In this document: in pieces, positions 1-8,868 of the stretch | Numbering within the stretch: position 1 is the first letter of the stretch | How the letters are laid out: each line of letters starts with the position of its first letter | DNA from: Chaetoderma sp. LZ-2023a | Lineage: Eukaryota; Mollusca; Caudofoveata; Chaetodermatida; Chaetodermatidae | Length of the DNA: 64,000 nucleotides | Assembly: GCA_034401795.1 (NCBI GenBank) | Contig: CM067374.1 | Location: forward strand, 135,252,135-135,316,134 | Reading direction: 5' to 3' | Notes under the pieces: model-generated | Told to the model about the DNA's origin: nothing | The model's input: the letters and a program-made list of their open reading frames with translations, nothing else | Database searches by the model: none | Translations under genes and position numbers: made by a program

Positions 1-2898
1 ATCAGGCAAGCGGCTCACTACCGTGACACCATGACCATCGGAGTGTGGGACCACCACGCCTTCTACATCAAGAACATCTCCAAGCTGGCACACACACTAA
101 TCTGCAGTCACTGTCAGAAGAGGTGTACACAGGCATGCAGTCTTCAATGCCACGCTGATCACTGTACAGGCGGCAAAACAAAATCGTGTGTCCTGACGAG
201 AAGGTTGAGGTGCCACAGTCTGCGTATGAGAAAGCTTTCTATCCACCCCAACCATCCAGTTCAAGGGCTACTCGTTGGATCGAGTATGAGTCGAGAAACA
301 GAGGTGTGCACATACACCATGTAGAGTGTGGGCACAGTGGCGAGCATTGGATCGAGGGCGCTCCCGTAGATGATTATGATCTGACCACCAACACCGTTTA
401 CCAGTTCCATGGCTGTCACTGGCATGGGTGTCCACAACACCAGCGAGGTGAGGATGTCGAACAAAGATACCGCAAGACAGTCCTGAGAGAGGAGAAGCTG
501 AGAGCCTCTAGATGCACGCTTGTGGTACAGTGGGAGTGCTGTATAAAACGCTGGCAAGCGTCCCTAAACGAGTTCGGAGGGTCCCATACCCACACCTCAT
601 AATTTACGACTTCGAAGCACTCCTAGATGGTATCAAGACTCATCCTACGGAGACTCTCACGATCTTGAGTACTCACATATCTATCTCTGTGTCAGTTTGC
701 TGCTCCTTAGATGGCGCCACGAGTGAGCCCACCCACCTCTGCAATCCTGACCCCAAAGAACTGATCAGAGAGTTTATGCTGGTGATCCAATGGTGAGCAT
801 ATCTAATCCGGACAAGGGTTAGGGCACAGTACATACTGACAGACCTGGACAAGCTCTCAAAGTAACAGCAGCGACTGATCAACGAGTGGTGTGGCCAAGT
901 GCATGTACTGGGGGTTCAACTCTGGGTGGTATGACCTGAACCTCATCAAGAAGTACTTTGTCAATGAGCTGACTGACAGTACAGGTACAGTGAAAGTCGC
1001 CAAGAAGGCTAGTCAGACCATGTTCCTCATTACACCTGAGCTACGGTTTCTCGATGTGCTGAACTACCTTGGAGTCTCGTACGAGGTATGGGTCAAAGCT
1101 TACGGGTGTACACAGCAGAAGAGCTGGCTCCCATATGAATTGTTTGACACACATGGGAAGCTCAACTATCCATGGCTTCCTGACTACTCAGCATGGACAT
1201 CTTAGCTCAAGGGTGGCTACCTCTTGATGTGAACAGAGTGGGAACAGTGCAACCAGACATTCAGTGAGTATGGAATGCGGACATTCGCCGATTGGCCGTG
1301 ATACTACAACAACCTGGACGTCAGTCCATTCATCGAAGCCCTAGAGCGGATGTGAGAGTTCTACACAGAATGAGAAATAGACATCCTCTAAGACGTGGTG
1401 TCTCTCCCAGGTGTGTCACTGCAGTACCTCCTACGTGGAACCGCTCAGCACATGTCAGATGTTAGCCTCTATTCACCGGACAAGGAAACCTACGAGATGC
1501 TGAAGGGTGCTGTTGGTGGTGGTCCTAGCATCGTGTTCACCAGATACCATGAGGCCGGTGTGACTCGAATCCGGCAGAGTGAGTGTGTCTGCCAAAGTAT
1601 ACTTGGCTACGACGCAAATGCTTTGTACCTGTCAACGATGGCCAAAGAGATGCCATGTAGTAAGGAGAAAGTGCGCCATTGGTCCGGTGCCAGTGGGGTA
1701 GCTAGATTTACGGAGGCTTTCCTAGCAGACAGCTGGTTTGGGTTTGCTGAGGTGGATATAGAGGTCCCCAAGGCTCTGTGTGCAAACTTCGAGGAAATGC
1801 CTGTTTTCTTCTATAACCGCGAGATCCCGGTAGAGGCAACCCCGTCTGAAGTGCTGGCATATCTAGGGCGAACAGGGAGGAAGTGTCCCACCTTCTACTA
1901 GTCAGTGCTCTCTCTGGCACGAAGTGGCTGCTGTACGTCCCGACCCTCAAGTGGTATATAAGCCATGGCCTGGAGATCACTGCTGTATACCGCACCATAG
2001 ACTATGAGGCCAAGCGCCCATTCGAGTGGGTCGTGGAGAATGTTATGGAGGCACGCCGCTCGGGAGATGTAGATAAGAGCAAAGCGCTCTTGACAGATCT
2101 CTTCAAACTCCTCGGGAACAGTGCCTACGGGAAGCTCATCGAGGCCCTAGAACGTCATAGCAACACCAGCTTCACGAAGGATGAACACGTGGTAGACAAG
2201 GCCCTGAATAGTGTATGTTTCGAAGATCTCGAGGAGATCGGTGAGTCATACAAGCTCCAGAGACACAAGCCAAGAATTGCAATTCGAAGGGCCTTCCAGG
2301 TGGGGATAGCCGTTTATGAGCTCGCGAAGCTGCTAATGCTGGAGTTCTACTATGACTTACTCGATTGCTACATAGCTCGTGACAGCTTTGAGTACCTGCA
2401 GATGGACACTGACTCCGCTTATATCGCTATAGCAGGCTCCAACCTCGACGACGTCATTCGCCCTGAGATGCAAGCAGGCGAGCAGAGTACCAGGCTCATA
2501 AGCGGGACTGGCTAGCTTGGGACAAATGGTCTTGATGGACTCCGGGACTGTTCAAGCTCAAGTTCGAAGGCTCCCGTGGCATCGCTCTCTGCTCCAAATG
2601 CTACTACATGGACAGCGCAGCTGCAAGTATGTGCTCGGCTAAGGGAATGTCAAAGCGGCAGAATGAGGTCTCTTGGCAGAGGTTCTACAGTGCCCAACAT
2701 GGCGGGGTGGACAGAGCTAAAAACCGAGGCCTACACATGCCCAACCAGGATATGGTGACGTATGCGCAGGAAAAACTCGGACTCTCCGCTTACTATGATA
2801 AGTGCCATGTGCTGACAGATGGGGTCCATACCGAGCCCATCGAGTATCATGTTAGCACCCTAGGGGGTGGTAGCTGTGTGTCCTCAGGGACTAGCTGA
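1..2898 (+). pseudogene. Polinton/Maverick protein-primed DNA polymerase B, decayed, 5' end outside window
   Basis: Replicative family-B DNA polymerase of a Polinton, which would copy the linear element by protein priming. The reading moves between frames, so it is broken by several frameshifts and stops. In order: a Cys/His region near 90-180 (CSHCQKRC, GGKTK); the block NTVYQFHGCHWHGC near 390-430, typical of Polinton polymerases; an ExoI-like YDFEA near 605; an ExoII-like NSGWYDLNLIKKYF near 910-960; polymerase motif A (GYDANALYLS) near 1605; motif B (KLLGNSAYGKL) near 2110; motif C (MDTDSAY) near 2405; and the C-terminal block GLSAYYDKC near 2780. The last 15 or so codons before the 2898 stop may be out of frame. 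It converges on and overlaps the integrase on the other strand. Family assignment is firm; activity is excluded by the breaks. Confidence 0.93.
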
Positions 2899-3826
2899 AG
2901 CTCTTCTACGACAAATGGTCGCCTAGGCACTCCGTGCTGGCATGCCAGGTAGTACAGTGTAAGCCGCCCCTCCGCCTCCACATACCTGTCAAGCCTGTGA
3001 ACATTTATCGACCAGTTAGGATCTGTTGTACGCCGTCGACCACCTTCCAGCTCACCAGGCTCATACCGGTACCGAACCAGAGCATCAGGTGGTAGGCACT
3101 CCTCTCCCTTGTTCGCTCCTCTAGAGCTGTGACCAGCAGAGTGTCTGATCGCCTCTACCGGCTTCTTCCCAATTAGCCTAGTAACCTTGGCATTGGATCT
3201 CTCCACCACAGCAGGCAGCCCTCTCACCCATACTCTAGAACGTTCACTCGGCATGGCCATTTCCTGGGCGTATTGGTGTGGGAACAGTCTCTCTGCCAGT
3301 GTCCAATTCCACTGTTCAACGATAGCCTTGGCACGGTGATCCCCTACCTCGCCTCGCCTAACTGCCACACCGTGTTTCTGCATGAGGGCTGCAGTCTCCC
3401 CTCTGAACTCCTTACCCTCATCCACCTGCAACAATTCCGGCCATTGGAGGGGATTTTCCGAAGCCTCGTAGACACCCTGGAAGGCCTGGGCCACCTGGCC
3501 AGCTAACTTGTCTGTGAGCAGTCCTGCCGCCTTGTACCTGCTGGCGACATCGACGATGGTGAGGGCATACTTGCAGGTCTTACGACCAACTGAGTCATGT
3601 GGAAGGAATAGAAGATCTGCCTGGTGAACTCTGTTTGGGACAGTTTCCTCGAAATGGGCATGCCTGCTGTGCCATGGACGAGGTCTGTATATCTGCCACA
3701 TTGCCTGGCGGCTGAGCCACTGGCTAACTGTCTCCAATGTGGAGGTGTGGTCCTTGCGACGTGCAGCCTCGAGTAGTTGAGGGGGCTCATGGTAATATCC
3801 ACCAGGCGGCTAGTAGAGTTCCTCAA
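2847..3826 (-). pseudogene. Polinton integrase (retroviral-type DDE), nearly intact
   Basis: Integrase that would insert the Polinton DNA into host chromosomes. The main open frame runs 3737 to 2847 and continues upstream to about 3826 through one in-frame stop (TAG near 3795), so the N terminus is broken. The catalytic core is visible: first Asp in HQADLLFLPHD, second Asp in LQVDEGKEF and the Glu in KAIVEQWNWTLAERLF. The upstream part contains GGYYHEPPQLLEAARRK, which fits the N-terminal region of Polinton integrases. The C-terminal tail overlaps the polymerase 3' end by about 50 bp in tail-to-tail orientation. Compared with its neighbours it is unusually well preserved. Recognised by motif order, not by database search. 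Confidence 0.92.
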
Positions 3827-3849
3827 GAAAGATGGTTGATAAACTCCTA

Positions 3850-4045
3850 AATTTCAGCACTGACGTCTACTCCCGTCCTGTCACACACGGCCTGGGTGAA
3901 CTCTAAGCAGACGAACAGATGGCCGTCATTCATTCGACCATCACTGAAGACCTCCTCAAACACCTCCATATACTGGCGTCTAATCTCTGCTGGATCCTCA
4001 CTGAACAGTAGTTTATCGACCAACCCTCAGAAGTTAAGGGACTTG
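3850..4045 (-). pseudogene. Small Polinton accessory ORF with a Bcl-2 BH1-like motif
   Basis: A frame of about 55 codons is open between a stop near 4038 and a stop near 3856. It lies between the integrase and the hydrophobic gene. It contains VFEEVFSDGRMNDGHLF followed by LEFTQAVC, with the spacing of Phe, Asp-Gly, Asn, Gly, Phe and Cys resembling the BH1 segment of Bcl-2 family proteins. No BH2 segment or membrane anchor follows in frame, and the usual Trp after Asn is Asp here. The shared promoter-like motif at 4050-4068 sits just upstream, which supports a real gene. It could equally be an unrelated acidic helical protein. The Bcl-2 link is tentative. Confidence 0.4.
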
Positions 4046-4048
4046 ACC

Positions 4049-4483
4049 TTATATAGTACAGCTTAAATGTTCAGCGGAACAGATTGCCACGAGCACTATG
4101 GCAACGTATGGTAGCCAAGGGCCTGCGACTCCAAAGAACGTACCTATTCCTGAGGCGATGGCTGGTATTGCTTCAGAATTCTTCTCCACCCCATGGAGAT
4201 CATTGTTGGCGATGTTGCAGACCGTCTCGCCAGACTTCATTGTGAACATAGTGATCAGAGCCCCAACTGCGGCCAGCAAACTGATAGAACATTTTACGTA
4301 AGTGTGACAGATTCATTTCGCTCTGTGTACTAGCTTGCAGGATTCAGGCTCTACATCATCATACTCACCTGCGGTCTCTGCTACATTGTAGTCGTCTGCA
4401 TCATAATCATCCTCCTCATCATAGTCCTCCACATAGTCCTCCCCATCTACATCCTCGACTGGATCAGCCTCTGGTTCATACAT
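4049..4483 (-). CDS. Acidic plus hydrophobic Polinton accessory protein, possibly spliced
   Basis: Not recognised. The first ATG (4483) opens an acidic stretch dominated by Asp, Glu and Tyr (for example EDYDEEDDYDADDY), ending in a stop near 4310. A strong donor-like sequence GCAG|GTGAGT is at 4369/4368. An acceptor at 4267 (ccgcag) would join the acidic part in frame to the hydrophobic frame that ends at 4049 and contains two apolar segments (VGALITMF and PWLPYVAIVLVAICSA), giving a membrane protein with an acidic N terminus. The intron would be about 102 bp. An alternative acceptor at 4281 does not keep the frame. An antisense ORF (4098-4301, +) is also open, so the coding strand is not certain. 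The start lies 29 bp downstream of a promoter motif. Confidence 0.45.
4050..4068 (-). promoter_or_regulatory. Polinton promoter-like motif, copy 1
   Basis: On the minus strand this reads ATTTAA, six bases, then CTATATA. It is the most divergent of six copies (spacing 6 instead of 5) and lies immediately upstream of the BH1-like ORF. Confidence 0.5.
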
Positions 4484-4511
4484 CGCTCTGGGGATCCGTC
4501 ACTGGGGCAGT

Positions 4512-4529
4512 TATATAGTAGCTTTAAAC
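4512..4529 (-). promoter_or_regulatory. Polinton promoter-like motif, copy 2
   Basis: Minus strand GTTTAA, five bases, CTATATA. The ATG of the acidic gene is 29 bp downstream. The TTTAAA core is palindromic and a CTATAG follows on the plus strand, so it may also serve the coiled-coil gene on the other side. Confidence 0.55.
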
Positions 4530-4544
4530 TGTAGTCTATAGCAT

Positions 4545-4918
4545 AGCCTCTGCAATCTTGAATGTGGGCGTGTTTGCCTTAGCGAACTGGGGACAAGAAG
4601 GCGGCAGAGGTCGAGCATGAGCGTCATAACCAGACGATGGAGAAGCTGTCTAAGGAGAAGTTTGAGTACTGCAAAGCACTCGAGCATATGTGCCAGAGGG
4701 AGGCACGCTGACGACAACTCCGAGCTCAGGCCAACCAGAGCCTCAAAGAGGCAGATGAGAGTCTCGATGAGTACTACGAGGCTGTAAAGATATCTGAGAT
4801 ATCTGAGCTGACGCTCGACTATGAAGCATTGACAGGTCAGAAGACAGCAGAGCTTATAGTAGTTGTGGCAGCTGCAGCGGTGACGACAGGAGTCATGCTC
4901 TACGCACGCTCAAGCTGA
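4545..4918 (+). pseudogene. Polinton accessory protein: coiled coil with C-terminal membrane segment
   Basis: Not recognised. From about 4590 the frame encodes a charged helical stretch (AEVEHERHNQTMEKLSKEKF) continuing past one in-frame TGA near 4708 to a second Glu-rich segment (SLKEADESLDEYYEAVK) and a single C-terminal apolar helix (ELIVVVAAAAVTTGVMLYA) ending at TGA 4918. The only internal stop directly precedes a CGA codon. A hydrophobic N-terminal piece (NVGVFALAN) sits in another frame near 4555, which suggests a frameshift. The 3' end overlaps the 3' end of the minus-strand structural gene by about 25 bp, as expected for a compact viral-type layout. Predicted to be a tail-anchored protein; function unknown. 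Confidence 0.5.
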
Positions 4919-5920
4919 ATACCTGATGTGTTCGACAAGCATAGCCAAAGTAAAGTACCATCACACCTAATGAGCGAGTCCCAGATATGAGGTTTCCAAT
5001 GTTGAAGCTGAGCCAGTTGCCCTGATTAGTTGGGATGTCCGTGCGCCCGAGGTGGTGATGGCCCTCGAGTGCCGACTCGAGTGTCGTCGCTTCCACCGGT
5101 TAGGCACAGAAGTGCATATGACTTAGTTTTCTGTCTGTAGAGTTGGCAATCAGCCTGCTCACGTACCATTGGTCCCGGCAACCACAAGCTTGAAGTCGTC
5201 TAGCTTATCCACCTGCTGGATGGCTCCTCCAGTCTGAACCAGGCCCGCAACAGCGACACAGTCTGATGCACCACGATGCAATGTCAGCTCTACACATTGG
5301 TTAGCCGTGGCTTGGATCTGCTGGTGTTCTCGCTCCACATGCACGATCCGCTGTTTGGAACCTGTTGGCTTCAGCTCCTGGTCATTCTCGTCATGCCAGA
5401 CGTTGAAGTCTTGAAGCATTCATCGTCGCATCTGCGAGCTGCTCAGTGTACACCCGGAGGAACAGCCTATCCTGCATGGCAGCCGGATTCACGTGTGTGT
5501 TCTCGATGAGGGTTAAGAGTGGAACTGCCACAGGCTTCTCAACACATGCCTGTAGTTCGAATTTGGTGAACACCTCATTGCACCCCTCGCATAGAAGGTT
5601 GGGCCACGAGCCAGCGGACCTAGGACTCAGTACTCATCGTTCACATAGGTGGTGTCCACGGTGCTGTTGCTCTGCACTATCTCCCACCTGTTCAGAACCT
5701 GTGGGAGCTCTACCGTCTGTTCTATTGTGCTCTGAAGCTTGAACTCGAGTGTCACTCTCTTGATCTCGTGGATCTGTGACGAGATTACAAAGTCAATGTA
5801 CTTCCCAGCAGCGGACAACTGGGTATGCTGGGTCGAATGACCATCAGGCAGTCCTTCCGAAGATCAGTGTGGTGCGATGTCGCGGGTTCAATGGCCCCAT
5901 CTGGATGTTGCACATACTGC
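4893..5920 (-). pseudogene. Candidate Polinton structural (capsid-like) protein, decayed
   Basis: At least four consecutive minus-strand frames read as one protein broken by frameshifts: about 5920-5830 (LQYVQHPDGAIEPAT), 5818-5627 (AAGKYIDFVISSQIHEIKRV), 5573-5391 (FTKFELQACVEKPVAVPLL), 5419-5159 and 5096-4893 (NQGNWLSFNIGN). Composition is beta-rich with many short alternating strands, compatible with a jelly-roll capsid protein, and the position beside the packaging ATPase fits a virion gene. I could not match it securely to the major or minor Polinton capsid family. The product would be roughly 330-350 residues. Confidence that this is one decayed gene is good; the capsid label is an inference. 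Confidence 0.5.
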
Positions 5921-5939
5921 AGCCTGTTTACGGTCTGGG

Positions 5940-5957
5940 TATATAGAGGGGTTAAAC
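5940..5957 (-). promoter_or_regulatory. Polinton promoter-like motif, copy 3
   Basis: Minus strand GTTTAA, five bases, CTATATA, just upstream of the candidate structural gene. A plus-strand ATG (5965) lies 8 bp to the other side, so the site sits between two divergent genes. Confidence 0.6.
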
Positions 5958-5964
5958 GACTACC

Positions 5965-6848
5965 ATGTTTGGTAAAGTTCTCCAGCAGATTGTCTATAGG
6001 CAGCAGGACAAGTCGGCACGACAGTCAGCATGACAGCCACGGTGTGCACTGTCTCACTGTGATAGGGTCCGAGGACTGCTTCATGACATCAACATTAGCC
6101 ACGAGCGAGCCAAGGTCACACCTCCGTCTTATGCGGAGATACTTGCCACCATAGAGGAAGGAGCGCCAGCTCGTAGTACAAAAACACTCCTGACTCGGAT
6201 ACTCTACCGGAAGTTTGACAGCATCCAGGGCAGGACACTCGACCTACCTCCTGTGTACCAAACCAACAGTCCTGTTCTTCCAGCTCTCCAAAGGGCGAGG
6301 GTCGACCCCAAAGACCTACTAACGGTCGGGAAGTGGGCTGCCGTATTTAGCCTCCATAGCCAGGAAGAGCGAGATATGCTGAATAGCCTCCAGTCTGGAG
6401 CAAATAACTACTTAAGGGAGGAGGTCAGTGCCACTGTAGTGGAGAGCCATGACACCGGTCATGCAGAAGGTACTCAGGAGGGGTTCACTGTTGGCCGCAA
6501 GGAGGCTGTTGAGCACATTTTCAACGAAGAAGGGCGCAGGAGATTGGCCAGTGATCTGCCAGCATTTCTGAAATTCCCAGATAACTACCAGGACTACCTC
6601 ATCAAATCCACTCGCAAATCAGATGCTCGTCCCGCATGGACAAAGTGGATCTTCCATGAGAAGTTCCAGAGGAAGAGAGCCTAGACTCTGACCCTCAGTG
6701 GGTAGAGTTTAAGAGACAGGCTTGTGACCAAACTGACGAAGTTCCTCAAGCTTCTGACGAAGTTCCTCAAGCTTCTGACGAATGTCCTCAAGCATCTGAC
6801 CAAGTAGCAGAGACCGCAGATGAAGTTCCTCAGCCTTCTGATGAATGA
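5965..6848 (+). pseudogene. Unrecognised Polinton gene with short-repeat C-terminal tail
   Basis: Not recognised. An ATG at 5965 begins MFGKVLQQIVYRQQDKSARQ and stops at 6031. After frame changes the body continues (ISHERAKVTPPSYAEILATI, near 6090-6160) directly into an open frame to 6684 that contains LLTVGKWAAVFSLHSQEERD and LKFPDNYQDYLIK. A further shift near 6670 gives a tail of Gln, Ala, Ser, Asp and Glu that ends at 6848 and includes about three VPQASDE-type repeats. Total length would be close to 290 residues. The body is helical and hydrophilic, without membrane segments. It faces the structural gene head to head and the ATPase tail to tail. Confidence 0.5.
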
Positions 6849-6878
6849 AAAAAAAGTTGCGGCAGCTGCGACACTCTG

Positions 6879-7790
6879 TCAGCAATGACGCGTAGAGCAG
6901 GCTAATTTCCTGGCTTGATTCAGCTTGTAGGTGAAGGTCTGCGCCCTTTCCAGAGATGGCTTGAAGTGTGACAGCTCACCTGTCTCCTTGTTGCTGAAGA
7001 TGAAGTGGTACAGCTCAGCTGCCATCTGTACACCTGCGATAAAGTGCCCTTTTGTCTCCTTGAGGGTTAGGCTGTCGTATATGGTCTTAAGCAGGGCACA
7101 TCCTCACTTGGAGCTGAAGTATAGCAACCGGGCATTGTGGCGGATGTCTGGTGAGATCTCGTGGGTGTACTTCTGAAAGAGGATGAAGACAGTTATCTTT
7201 GTGTGCCGGATGCGCCTGGCGATGTTGCTGAGGTAGGTGACTGTCTTCTGGTCCATTGCAGCGTCATCGATAACTAGAAAAAGTGGTTCTGTCAGTCGGG
7301 CTGCCAGCAGCTTCTCCATCAGTGCTTGCAGGTTCTGCGTCTTGGTGATTGGGCCATTGTACCATTGATCATTACTGTCAACTGCTTCAGCGGCGGAGTC
7401 AGACACCAGAAGGATGTTTTGAGAGTGGAGATGTTCGGCCAGGAGAGCCTGCAGCAAGATGTTTTTCCCGTGTCCTGATGGGGCAATGATCAGCACCACC
7501 TGGCCAGCATCGGGCGGACTACTGTCGAATGGCACAGACATGCATGCGGAGGATGGTTAGCACTTGGTCAACAGTAGCCTCATCTATATCTGGGAGACTA
7601 AACGGCAGTATTTCCTGTCCCAGCTCTTTCGCCTGCAGAGTGGGGAATCCTGCACCGCCGGTGGATACGAAGGATGCGATGGAGGCGTCAAGCATGAAAT
7701 CTCAGCAGCTGAGAAGATAGCATAGAGGGCCTGTGTCAGCATCCACAGTGTCTAGTACATCCAGTATCTGTATGATACATGCATGGGAAG
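6879..7790 (-). pseudogene. Polinton DNA-packaging ATPase (FtsK/HerA, A32-like), decayed
   Basis: P-loop ATPase of the type used to pump DNA into capsids. The central open frame 7541-7104 shows Walker A (IAPSGHGKN) and Walker B (LFLVIDDA). The N-terminal part lies in another frame upstream (about 7700-7545; FVSTGGAGFPTLQAKELGQE), and the C-terminal part continues past the 7104 stop to about 6879 (LKTIYDSLTLKETKGHF). It therefore carries at least one frameshift, a stop after the Walker region and a stop near the N terminus. About 290 residues in all. The promoter-like motif at 7798-7815 precedes it. The Walker A has His-Gly-Lys-Asn where Gly-Lys-Ser/Thr is usual, which may be decay. Confidence 0.82.
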
Positions 7791-7797
7791 TTTTGAC

Positions 7798-7815
7798 TAT
7801 CCTGTCGTCTTAAAC
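7798..7815 (-). promoter_or_regulatory. Polinton promoter-like motif, copy 4
   Basis: Minus strand GTTTAA, five bases, CAGGATA. The TATA half is diverged but the spacing is kept. It lies directly upstream of the packaging ATPase gene. Confidence 0.45.
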
Positions 7816-7862
7816 CTGTGTACACCCATAAGCTTTGACCCATACCTGGTTTCATGGCAGTA

Positions 7863-8355
7863 TTACTCTCTAAACAGCAAACCCAACAACCCTGACTTCT
7901 TCACCTCTGGTAGCCGGAGGCTGGCGGTAGCACCTGTTTGGCCATTGACAGTGCTATTGTTCAGGCTGAGGGTGCCTATCTTGAGATTCTCTCCATCCTG
8001 TTGGAATGAGCTCCGTGATTTCAGGTCCTGTGCAAAGGACTCAGCCAATAAGCTTGATGGCTCCAGCCTCATCGACTCCGCGCATACCTCGCATCGTCGC
8101 CCTCTCCTTGATGCCCACCCCCTTGTATACAGTCTTGGCCTTGTTAATGGCCGATTGTCCTACCGTATCAGTGTTCCCGATGAGATCTCGGGCTGGGATG
8201 GTACCTCAGATCCCCTGCGGGTCTCCCTTCTCATCGAAGTCTAGGAAGGCGATAGGGGCAATAGTGCCATCTGAACCGAGGTGTGCCTCGTCCAAGTGAG
8301 CAAGATTTCCTAGCTCTTTGCTTTCTAAGTCTATGAGTGACAGCGTCATAGTCAT
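7863..8355 (-). pseudogene. Unrecognised Polinton gene X
   Basis: Not recognised. Starts at ATG 8355 or 8349, immediately after the promoter-like motif. Reads SLIDLESKELGNLAHLDEAH, then a stop near 8205, then IGNTDTVGQSAINKAK and VDEAGAIKLIG to a stop near 8045, and after a frame change SFAQDLKSRSSFQQDGENLK to the end at 7863. The fragments together predict about 160 residues, soluble and mixed alpha/beta. The frame continuity on either side of the breaks supports one decayed gene. No enzyme motif seen. Confidence 0.45.
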
Positions 8356-8372
8356 ATACAGACGGCTTAAAC
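8355..8372 (-). promoter_or_regulatory. Polinton promoter-like motif, copy 5
   Basis: Minus strand GTTTAA, five bases, CTGTATA. The first ATG of gene X overlaps the end of the motif (TATATG). Confidence 0.55.
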
Positions 8373-8375
8373 CTA

Positions 8376-8582
8376 CTAGTCATACCCCCAGTGAAATAGT
8401 TGGGCATAGGAGGACCACGCAGTCGGCCAAGGGAATAGGTAGCAGTGCTCAGGGTACTGGCGCTCTCTGCAGGGGCACGCATTGTGGGCATTGGCGATCC
8501 TCAGTCCACGTGCTCGACTATGGGCTACACACCGCCCTCCGGTATGCCATGCCTCATATGCTGCAGGGGTCTCGTGATCCAT
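8376..8582 (-). CDS. Small unrecognised Polinton ORF Y (68 codons)
   Basis: An uninterrupted frame from ATG 8582 to a stop at 8376, beginning MDHETPAAYEAWHTGG, with four Cys and many aromatic residues. The promoter-like motif at 8590-8607 is 7 bp upstream of the ATG, which is the main reason to keep it. Its 3' end reaches the promoter of gene X. A second frame (from 8491, with SLGRLRGPPMPNYFTGG) is also open, so the current frame may switch partway through because of a frameshift. Function unknown. Confidence 0.35.
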   Translation of the reverse strand: MDHETPAAYEAWHTGGRCVAHSRARGLRIANAHNACPCRERQYPEHCYLFPWPTAWSSYAQLFHWGYD

Positions 8583-8589
8583 CTCTCAC

Positions 8590-8607
8590 TATTCAGAGGT
8601 GTTAAAC
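8590..8607 (-). promoter_or_regulatory. Polinton promoter-like motif, copy 6
   Basis: Minus strand GTTTAA, five bases, CTGAATA, 7 bp upstream of the ATG of ORF Y. Confidence 0.5.
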
Positions 8608-8868
8608 ATAGGCGACGATGATCTCAGCCATTGCACTTGTTGCTAGCCCTAGAACAGCGGCCTCCATTAGTGTAACATGTTAACCCATGATCTTGGTGGC
8701 AACAGTGTAGGAGGCACCACTGAGGGTGATCTTTGTGTGGCAAGAGCAGTGCAAGACGTGGGCAATTCCCCTATAACCACAGCAGTGCCTCTCGGATTTC
8801 AGTTCTTAATCTTTGGCCCGCAATCGAAAATCCGCATCTAGTTTTTGTAAGTCATCAGACGGCCATGG
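8608..8868. other. Polinton right flank, no assignable gene
   Basis: Only short frames are open here. It may hold the 3' remains of another Polinton gene or the terminal repeat. It ends in a run of nine G at 8867-8875. Confidence 0.4.

Larger units (their letters stand above)
1..8700. mobile_element. Maverick/Polinton element, degraded, left part outside window
   Basis: Polymerase B, DDE integrase and packaging ATPase occur together within 8 kb with small genes between them, the defining set for Polintons. Gene order: polB(+), int(-), BH1-like(-), acidic/hydrophobic(-), coiled coil(+), structural candidate(-), unknown(+), ATPase(-), X(-), Y(-). Convergent genes overlap slightly at their ends. 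The right boundary is unclear: coding signal fades by about 8700 and a tandem duplication starts at 8869. No terminal inverted repeat could be tested because the left end is missing. No cysteine protease gene was seen. The copy cannot be functional. Confidence 0.88.

Noticed and set aside
4098..4301. Plus-strand Polinton ORF ending at a donor-like GTAAGTG
   Set aside because: Antisense to the hydrophobic gene. The minus strand is favoured by the promoter motif and acidic exon, although I cannot exclude the plus strand.
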